Source of the DNA: Candidatus Thiodiazotropha sp. (ex Codakia rugifera)
GTDB taxonomy: Bacteria > Pseudomonadota > Gammaproteobacteria > Chromatiales > Chromatiaceae
Direction of reading: 5' to 3'
NCBI GenBank assembly: GCA_025656675.1
Contig: JAHXHN010000001.1
Location: 649,501-713,500 of the forward strand
Length of the DNA: 64,000 bases
The position numbers were made by a program, and so were the translations under genes. Shown here one piece after another: positions 58,329 through 64,000 of this stretch. Within the stretch, counting starts at the first letter, position 1. Each line of letters starts with the position of its first letter. Under the pieces are notes generated by a model, which had not been told where the DNA came from, searched no databases, and saw nothing but the letters and a program-made list of their open reading frames with translations.

Positions 58329-59120
58329 ATGGGTTACATCATCTCAATTGCCAACCAGAAGGGTGGTGTCGGCAAAACCACAACCACCGTAAACCTGGCG
58401 GCGTCCCTTGCTGCCATGAAGAAAAGGGTGTTGCTGGTGGATATGGATCCACAGGGCAATGCCAGCATGGGAAGCGGCATCGATAAGCACAGCCTGGAAA
58501 TCTCCAGTTGTGATGTGGTGCTAGGTGACGCCACACTTCGTGATGCCATACAGCGTGCACCAGAGGCCAATTTTGACGTATTGCCCGCCAATGCAGACCT
58601 AACAGCGGCTGAAGTCGGTCTGATGAACAGCTCGATGCGGGAGAAGCGTCTCGACCTGGCACTGGCACCAGCGAAAGCGGACTATGACTATATCCTGGTC
58701 GACTGTCCACCTTCACTGAACATGTTGACCCTTAACGCCCTGGTCGCAGCGGATGGGATACTGATTCCGATCCAGACCGAATACTATGCCCTGGAAGGTT
58801 TGTCGGCGTTGATGAATACGGTTGAGCAGATCCGCTCCCATCTCAACCAGGATCTGCAGATCGAAGGTTTTCTCCGCACCATGCATGATCCACGCAACAA
58901 TCTTGCGATCGATGTATCCGGGCAGCTTCTCTCACACTTCAAGGATGCGGTGTTTAACACGATCATTCCCCGCAATGTCCGAGTCGCCGAGGCGCCAAGC
59001 CATGGTATACCGGTGTTGCTGTATGATAAAAACTCACGTGGGGCAACCGCCTATCTGGCCCTGGCCAGTGAGTTGCTGCGCAGACATCGCCTACGCGATG
59101 TTGAAACCCAACCGGCCTAA
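58329..59120 (+). CDS. parA: Chromosome partition ATPase ParA (Soj)
   Basis: A 263-residue deviant-Walker ATPase that positions ParB-bound origins. Walker A QKGGVGKTTTTVNLAASLA (10-28) has the signature lysine K11; LLVDMDPQGNAS is Walker A'; VDCPPSLNMLTLNAL is Walker B. The small size means it lacks the N-terminal helix-turn-helix of plasmid type Ia ParA, so it is the chromosomal type. parB follows 12 bp downstream. Confidence 0.97.
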   Translation: MGYIISIANQKGGVGKTTTTVNLAASLAAMKKRVLLVDMDPQGNASMGSGIDKHSLEISSCDVVLGDATLRDAIQRAPEANFDVLPANADLTAAEVGLMNSSMREKRLDLALAPAKADYDYILVDCPPSLNMLTLNALVAADGILIPIQTEYYALEGLSALMNTVEQIRSHLNQDLQIEGFLRTMHDPRNNLAIDVSGQLLSHFKDAVFNTIIPRNVRVAEAPSHGIPVLLYDKNSRGATAYLALASELLRRHRLRDVETQPA

Positions 59121-59132
59121 CGGAACAGAAAT

Positions 59133-60020
59133 ATGGTGGCAAAGAAAAGAGGATTGGGTCGTGGGCTCGACGCCCTACTGGGTGGTATGCAGTCCGAGAC
59201 CGAAGAAAAATCGACGGTCTCATCCAAATCGAATCGCGAAAGCCTCAATCGGTTGCCGGTCGATCTGATTCAGCGTGGACGCTATCAGCCGAGACGGGAG
59301 TTCGATGCCGACAGCCTGCGGGAGCTGGCCGACTCCATCGCTGCCCAGGGCGTCATCCAACCTGTGGTGGTGCGACCGGTGGAGAATGATCGCTATGAAC
59401 TGATTGCCGGTGAGCGCCGCTGGCGAGCTGCGCAGCAGGCCGGGTTGGACGAAATCCCGGTGGTGATCAAAGATGTCACCGAAGAAGCCGCCATGGCGAT
59501 GGGGCTGATCGAAAACATCCAACGTGAAGACCTCAATCCACTGGAAGAGGCGAATGCCCTGAGCCGATTGCTGCTGGAATTCGGCCTGACCCACCAGGAG
59601 GTGGCCAAGGCTGTGGGTAAATCACGCACCACCGTAACTAATCTGCTACGTCTTCTGGAACTCAACGAAGAGGTTAAAAACCTGGTTGAGAGCGGTCGTA
59701 TTGAGATGGGCCACGCCCGCTCCCTGCTGGGTCTGAAAGGAGAGAGCCAGACTCAGGCGGCGAAGCAGGTGGTTGCTCAAGGTCTTTCGGTACGTGAGAC
59801 AGAACGATTGGTTCGCAGACTACAGAACAAAGCAGACAATCCCAAGCCCCCACCCGTTACTCAGGCCATGGACCCGGACACCCGCCGTCTGGTCACTGAT
59901 CTATCAGAGAGGTTAGGGGCGAAGGTCGATCTCCAACAGGGAGCGAAGGGTAAGGGAAAACTGGTGATAGGCTACAACAGTCTGGATGAATTGGAAGGCA
60001 TACTCGATCATATTAAATAG
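59133..60020 (+). CDS. parB: Chromosome partition protein ParB (Spo0J)
   Basis: A 295-residue CTPase that loads at parS and spreads. The N-terminal [15 protein letters not shown] is the ParA-stimulating box. The CTP-binding ParB/Srx domain has [10 protein letters not shown] and [15 protein letters not shown]. The HTH that reads parS is around [24 protein letters not shown], and the C-terminal dimer domain follows. Two perfect parS sites lie 15 kb away in recF. Confidence 0.97.
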   Translation: MVAKKRGLGRGLDALLGGMQSETEEKSTVSSKSNRESLNRLPVDLIQRGRYQPRREFDADSLRELADSIAAQGVIQPVVVRPVENDRYELIAGERRWRAAQQAGLDEIPVVIKDVTEEAAMAMGLIENIQREDLNPLEEANALSRLLLEFGLTHQEVAKAVGKSRTTVTNLLRLLELNEEVKNLVESGRIEMGHARSLLGLKGESQTQAAKQVVAQGLSVRETERLVRRLQNKADNPKPPPVTQAMDPDTRRLVTDLSERLGAKVDLQQGAKGKGKLVIGYNSLDELEGILDHIK

Positions 60021-60180
60021 GTACCTGCCTGTATTGCTCACATAGAAGTAGCCTGTTTAAGATCACACTTGAGAGTGCAACATGCTGTCGTTCCACTTTA
60101 ATGATTTATACGCACTTCGGTCTCTTAGTTTGAGATAAATCAATATAGGAATGCCCTTGCCACGTGTTTGCAGCGTGCTT

Positions 60181-60987
60181 CTATTTCAGCGAATAGTAGT
60201 TGAAATTATCCTTACCTACTTGATGATAACCGGTACGACGCTCGATTTTACCTGCCAGCAAATTACCGTCGATGGTATTAAGTCGAGGTTTGAATGGATT
60301 GTTTGAATCGACCTTTTCGATCAGGAAGTGGTGTTGCCTGGTAGCGACAGCACCCATATCCGCAAGTTTGATACCCTGCACGAATTGTGGGCTCCATGTA
60401 TTCAGAGCAATGGGTCCTTTGGGAGCACCGATAGTAAGATCCCAGCTGATCGATTGCAAACCGGCTTTCCTGTAACAATAGACACAGAAAATGCCACACC
60501 AGCTTTTTTTCTGACCGGAGACATAAGGTTGCGGGCTCCATGTGTTGGAGTGTGGCTCCTTAAAGTCAGCATCACTCAGTGAGACATTGGCTGCTTCTTT
60601 GAAGATGGTCTGAACCAGATCAATCCCTTTTGGTCTACCACCAATCAGTTGTGAAAAATCCACCATGCCCACTAGTTTGTTTGCCTCTCGCAGAGCGTTC
60701 TTACGAATAATCTCCAATCTGTCATGTTGTACAACCGGAGGTACACCCAGTATGTTCTTCAATAGAGCAATCAGTTTTGCCCAGGTTTTGGGTCCGATTA
60801 TACCATCGGCGATTAGTTGACTGTTGCGTTGGAACTGTTTGGCCCTGGTAGCCGATTTTGTTCCATATATCCCATCCGTAACCAATTCCGGTTTGGTGGA
60901 TACGGCTTTGTTCAACATCTGCTGAATGTGAACAACATCATTACCTCTACTACCGTAGCGGATGACTCTTTTAAGTGTTGTGTTCAC
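60181..60987 (-). CDS. Peptidoglycan-binding protein with C-terminal Cys/His amidase-like domain
   Basis: A 268-residue protein without a signal peptide. Residues about 8-75 are a PG_binding_1 domain (YGSRGNDVVHIQQMLNKAV, DGIYGTKSATRAKQFQ, LIADGIIGPKTWAKL). After a helical linker the C-terminal part shows SWCGIFCVYCYRKAG (candidate nucleophile Cys), MGAVATRQHHFLIEKVD (candidate His) and LNTIDGNL, a CHAP/NlpC-like layout. It may hydrolyse peptidoglycan peptides. Lack of a signal peptide suggests export by another route, lysis or phage-derived origin, but no partner genes are nearby. Confidence 0.75.
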   Translation of the reverse strand: MNTTLKRVIRYGSRGNDVVHIQQMLNKAVSTKPELVTDGIYGTKSATRAKQFQRNSQLIADGIIGPKTWAKLIALLKNILGVPPVVQHDRLEIIRKNALREANKLVGMVDFSQLIGGRPKGIDLVQTIFKEAANVSLSDADFKEPHSNTWSPQPYVSGQKKSWCGIFCVYCYRKAGLQSISWDLTIGAPKGPIALNTWSPQFVQGIKLADMGAVATRQHHFLIEKVDSNNPFKPRLNTIDGNLLAGKIERRTGYHQVGKDNFNYYSLK

Positions 60988-61470
60988 AGATTATTCCCCA
61001 ATTACGATCCCAAGAATATTAGTTCTGATTAGATTTCTACGCTTATCTATCTTCGATTTTAGCAGGGCACTCAAAATATCAAAGTGTACCCATGTAGATG
61101 TATCGTTGCTGCGACTGATACAAATATATACCGATAAAACATAAGATCAGTATATAAAAAACAACGAATATTAATGGTAGGTATCATCTGCCGCGATTAA
61201 GGATCTTGTAGGCTATTTTGGTTATGTTTTTCGTGAACAACATAGGATGCATGAGTATATTCTCTGTGATGTTCAAGAGGTAGGTGGGCTAATAACAATC
61301 TTAAAAAAATAAACTTGTACTATGATGAAAGTGGCCGAAATAAAATGTACCTTACTATCTAAGCGGCTATTATTTTTTCATCACACGAAACATTTTCGCT
61401 GAGGTTTTTGTCAGACTTTTGCCGAAAGGTAACAATCACAATTCTATTTTGAGATCTTGGAGGCGTAATT
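60988..61470. other. Intergenic upstream of the bufferin operon
   Basis: 483 bp, very A+T-rich, with short open frames only. The bufA promoter should be in the last 100 bp, but I could not identify an ECF-type or sigma-70 pair with confidence. Confidence 0.4.
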
Positions 61471-61728
61471 ATGAATAAAAAAGCAACAACAGCTATTGTC
61501 GCTGGTGCAATTACAACTGCATTGGCAATGTCCCCCATTGGCGTGGCATCCGCAGGGGATTCTGAAAAGTGTTTTGGCGTAGCCAAAGCGGGAAAAAATG
61601 ACTGTAAAGCCGGTCCTGGAACCAGCTGTGCAGGTACCTCCACTGTTGATGCCCAGGGCAATGCCTGGATGCTGGTCCTGAAAGGTACCTGTGAAAAAAT
61701 CGTCGGTGGCAGCCTAGCGGAAAAATAA
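61471..61728 (+). CDS. bufA: Bufferin precursor BufA1 (DUF2282)
   Basis: An 85-residue exported RiPP precursor. The signal peptide ends near GVASA. The core has four cysteines in the DUF2282 pattern: [19 protein letters not shown], then [16 protein letters not shown], then [11 protein letters not shown]. In characterised bufferins, an MNIO enzyme converts cysteines to thiooxazole-type groups and the peptide binds copper in the periplasm. The ribosome binding site GGAGG is 7 nt before ATG. The gene for the MNIO enzyme begins 16 bp downstream. Which cysteines are modified here is unknown. Confidence 0.88.
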   Translation: MNKKATTAIVAGAITTALAMSPIGVASAGDSEKCFGVAKAGKNDCKAGPGTSCAGTSTVDAQGNAWMLVLKGTCEKIVGGSLAEK

Positions 61729-61744
61729 GCACAGTTCGTTACCG

Positions 61745-62632
61745 ATGCAGGAAGCATTAACAACACACAGTTCAGTCTCTGCTCCGGTTCCACCACGAGC
61801 CGGGGCAGGCCTGAAGTCTCAACATTACCAAACCATTATTGATCAACAGCCCGATATTGGCTGGTTTGAAGTGCATCCTGAAAACTATATGGGTAAAGGT
61901 GGCCCTCCATTGCGTTACCTTGAACGTATTCGTCGTGACTACCCACTTTCACTACACAGTGTAGGCACTTCGCTCGGTAGTTATCTCCCCTTGGATCAAA
62001 ATCATCTTAAAAATCTCAAGCAGTTGGTAGACCGCTTCGAGCCTGGACTGGTTTCTGAACACCTTTCCTGGAGCCATGGCTATGAATGGTACACCCACGA
62101 CCTTATGCCGTTGGTCTACACCGAAGAGACACTGCAATTGATTGTGGACCATATCAATCAGGTACAGGAAACCCTACAAAGGCAGATCCTGATTGAAAAT
62201 CCATCCAGTTACCTGCAATTTAAAAAAAGCGAAATTCCAGAGCAGATTTTTTATGTCGAAGCTGCCAAGCGCAGCGGTGCCGGTTTACTACTGGACATCA
62301 ATAATGTGTTTGTATCCTGCAGAAACCATGGATGGAGCATAGAGGAGTACCTGGACGCGGTCCCTGCCGAGTTGGTAGGGGAAATTCATCTTGCGGGCCA
62401 TTCGATACAGGATCTCGAAGGACAATCCCTTCGCATTGATGACCATGGCTCAACCGTTTGCCCGGAGGTCTGGGAACTTTATCGAAATTATGTCGAGGCC
62501 TATGGCGCTGCCCCCACCCTGATCGAATGGGACAGTAATATTCCGCAATTTACCGAACTTTATCGGGAAGTGCGATTTGCCGAAGCGTATCTACAAAGCG
62601 CGCATGAATGTATCCGTGATGTCATTAGCTGA
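61745..62632 (+). CDS. bufB: MNIO-family RiPP maturase BufB (DUF692)
   Basis: A 295-residue TIM-barrel multinuclear non-haem iron oxidase. Metal-ligand candidates follow the family: FEVHPENYMG, LHSVGTSLG, VSEHLSW, LIENPSSY, LLLDINNVFVS, EIHLAGHS, DDHGSTV and IEWDSNIP. It should modify cysteines of the adjacent BufA precursor with O2. The next gene's ATG (62619) lies inside its 3' end, a 14-nt overlap. MbnB, the methanobactin enzyme, is a distant relative. Confidence 0.9.
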   Translation: MQEALTTHSSVSAPVPPRAGAGLKSQHYQTIIDQQPDIGWFEVHPENYMGKGGPPLRYLERIRRDYPLSLHSVGTSLGSYLPLDQNHLKNLKQLVDRFEPGLVSEHLSWSHGYEWYTHDLMPLVYTEETLQLIVDHINQVQETLQRQILIENPSSYLQFKKSEIPEQIFYVEAAKRSGAGLLLDINNVFVSCRNHGWSIEEYLDAVPAELVGEIHLAGHSIQDLEGQSLRIDDHGSTVCPEVWELYRNYVEAYGAAPTLIEWDSNIPQFTELYREVRFAEAYLQSAHECIRDVIS

Positions 62633-63389
62633 TCTGCAACGAAGCTTTTGTGATGCGCTTCGGTCACCGAACGCTCCGCCCGACACATTGCTGGATGAAT
62701 TGCTTGACGATGGCCTTGCGTTGCAGCGGTTTAATGTCTACCGAAATAATTTTATTGTGCTTAATGGCGATGCACTTTCAGAAATGTACCCGGTTATCAA
62801 ACGTCTGGTCGGGGATTCTGCATTCCGTTTGTTGGCATCTGCCTATGTTCGCAAATATCCACCGATGGAAAGGGCTTTACTTGTCTATGGAAAGGATTTC
62901 CCCGAATTTTTGGCATCGATCCCTGAATTGTCAACACTGCACTATTTGAAAGATGTTGCACGATTGGAATATGCATGGACAGTCGCTTATCACGCTGAAG
63001 ATGTAGAGAGACTGGAAGAACACCAGATTACAGCACTGCCTGCTGAGCATTTTGAGCTGCTTCATCTGCGACCACATCCCTCGATGTATTTATTGCATTC
63101 TGAATATCCGGTATACCGTATTTGGGAGGTCAACCAAAGCGAGGATTCTGAGGAGGTAATCTCCTTGGATGATGGTCCAACACACCTTGTCATCATTCGT
63201 CCGGGCGCCAGGGTGGAAACAAGAGTGGTAAGCATTGGAGCCTTTACACTGCTTCAAAAGCTTGGATCTGGAGAGACGATTGGTGATGCCTATATTGCGG
63301 CAACACGAATAGATCCGGTATTCAACTTGGAACGCTTCTTCGCACAGCATCTGTTCGACGGTACTTTTTGTTCACTTACAGAAAATTAA
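62619..63389 (+). CDS. bufC: BufC-type partner protein (DUF2063, putative DNA-binding domain)
   Basis: A 256-residue protein of the DUF2063 family, which partners MNIO enzymes and holds the precursor. The N terminus LADLQRSFCDALRSPNAP and RFNVYRNNFIVLNGDALSEMYPVIKRLVGD are typical; the second half is beta-rich (HLVIIRPGARVETRVVSIG). I start at ATG 62619; an in-frame ATG at 62604 is possible. It overlaps bufB by 14 nt and doxX follows 44 bp downstream. Confidence 0.85.
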   Translation: MSLADLQRSFCDALRSPNAPPDTLLDELLDDGLALQRFNVYRNNFIVLNGDALSEMYPVIKRLVGDSAFRLLASAYVRKYPPMERALLVYGKDFPEFLASIPELSTLHYLKDVARLEYAWTVAYHAEDVERLEEHQITALPAEHFELLHLRPHPSMYLLHSEYPVYRIWEVNQSEDSEEVISLDDGPTHLVIIRPGARVETRVVSIGAFTLLQKLGSGETIGDAYIAATRIDPVFNLERFFAQHLFDGTFCSLTEN

Positions 63390-63433
63390 AAAAAGCCAAT
63401 CAATTTATTGGAAAGACAAAAGGACCCTTTTAT

Positions 63434-63883
63434 ATGAGCACGCTCATCGATGGCCTAGAAAATATCTCAATTATTCTTAGTAAATCCGTACCCGAATGGT
63501 TGATAGCACTGCTTGCAAGGGGGACGATAGCCTATACTTTTTGGTCATCAGGACGAACCAAAGTGTCTGGCTTCCTGGACATATCCGAATCCACCTACTT
63601 TCTATTCGAACACGAATACAGCGTTCCGGTGATTCCACCGAATATCGCAGCCCACATGGCAACCTATGCTGAACATATTTTCCCCATTCTTCTTGTTCTC
63701 GGACTCTTCACAAGGTTTTCTGCCCTATCATTGCTGATGATGACTGCGGTGATTCAGTTTTTTGTGTATCCGGATGCATGGAACGTACACATGTGGTGGG
63801 CTGTCGCTCTGCTCTATCTCATTCGATATGGTGGTGGTCTGCTATCCCTTGATCGCTTGTTGTGGAACAGGCCCGGTCAGTAG
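63434..63883 (+). CDS. DoxX-family membrane protein
   Basis: A 149-residue protein with four hydrophobic helices (about residues 25-45, 65-85, 88-112 and 118-140). It has the DoxX pattern LIALLARGTIAYTFWSSG, HIFPILLVLGLFTRFSALSL and DAWNVHMWWAVALLYLI. DoxX members often accompany bufABC operons; their role is probably redox or membrane related. I start at ATG 63434; an upstream in-frame open stretch overlaps bufC but lacks a ribosome binding site. It ends the visible operon. Confidence 0.85.
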   Translation: MSTLIDGLENISIILSKSVPEWLIALLARGTIAYTFWSSGRTKVSGFLDISESTYFLFEHEYSVPVIPPNIAAHMATYAEHIFPILLVLGLFTRFSALSLLMMTAVIQFFVYPDAWNVHMWWAVALLYLIRYGGGLLSLDRLLWNRPGQ

Positions 63884-63908
63884 CATGCCTGGTTAACGAG
63901 GTTTGCAT

Positions 63909-64000
63909 GTGCTTATAAATTCTAAGAGTAGGCTTGTCATCATCCTTGTTTGGATAACGCGAGAAACCGAACTCACTGTGACTCAAGAATCAAACTTCCA
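63909..64000 (+). CDS. Possible start of a downstream gene (partial)
   Basis: A GTG at 63909 preceded by GAGG at 7 nt opens 30 codons that reach the window edge, reading MLINSKSRLVIILVWITRE then polar residues. A hydrophobic patch follows basic residues, compatible with a membrane protein or signal peptide. It is too short to judge and could be chance. Confidence 0.25.
   Translation, partial: MLINSKSRLVIILVWITRETELTVTQESNF

Noticed and set aside
58268-58486. 72-codon frame overlapping the parA start
   Set aside because: It runs out of frame through the conserved parA P-loop region and has no family signal.
61359-61796. 145-codon minus-strand frame antisense to bufA
   Set aside because: It is a shadow of bufA, whose signal peptide, cysteine pattern and ribosome binding site are clear.

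Overview
The window looks like the replication-origin region and flanking core chromosome of a gammaproteobacterium, most likely a sulfur-oxidising Chromatiales or Thiodiazotropha/Sedimenticola-type relative. The gammaproteobacterial signs are the order gyrB-recF-dnaN-dnaA | rpmH-rnpA-yidD-yidC-mnmE ... mnmG-rsmG-parA-parB, glyQS with gmhB and a PlsC-type acyltransferase, and glnA near ntrBC. The sulfur-oxidiser assignment is inference. It rests on TusA beside a PP-loop thiolation enzyme, a stand-alone APS kinase, a c'-type cytochrome, bacteriohemerythrin, PEP carboxylase and a PEP-CTERM protein. No rRNA, tRNA, CRISPR array or intact insertion sequence was seen.

Layout. 0-11 kb: a lipoprotein fragment, cysC, a TraB-family protein, cca, a DUF4124 protein, a PilZ protein, a c-type cytochrome, a giant FAD/Fe-S oxidoreductase, ppk2 and a membrane polyferredoxin. 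11-13 kb: gene-poor, with a small membrane protein, a decayed transposase fragment and a tautomerase. 13-27 kb: ppc, a CAP-domain lipoprotein, an unknown protein, a 26-residue membrane peptide and hemerythrin (each downstream of an FNR-type box), a dehydrogenase with hemE, a PDC sensor protein, an ODP-like MBL protein, nfi, a PTP-like protein and a PEP-CTERM protein behind a sigma-54-type promoter. 27-35 kb: nitrogen control (ntrC, ntrB, glnA) with visible NtrC sites and a sigma-54 promoter, then a CDF transporter-TusA-PP-loop operon. 35-40 kb: DUF2780, glyQS, a MazG-like enzyme, gmhB, plsC. 40-60 kb: the origin and partition region. Transcription diverges between dnaA and rpmH. The dnaA-dnaN gap is AT-rich with DnaA boxes, and two perfect 16-bp parS palindromes lie inside recF. 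A TgpA/DUF58/MoxR operon interrupts the plus-strand series. 60-64 kb: a peptidoglycan-binding/amidase-like protein and a bufferin-type RiPP metallophore operon (bufA-bufB-bufC-doxX).

How parts fit. ParA and ParB (58-60 kb) would act on the parS sites in recF, 15 kb away, next to the likely origin. NtrB and NtrC would act on the glnA sigma-54 promoter through the site at 32376 and probably control their own operon through the site at 30027. The most attractive less-described items are the FNR-box-linked 26-aa peptide beside hemerythrin, the bufferin operon, the TusA/PP-loop operon and a dispersed CCTGTTAACAGG palindrome found three times near gene ends.
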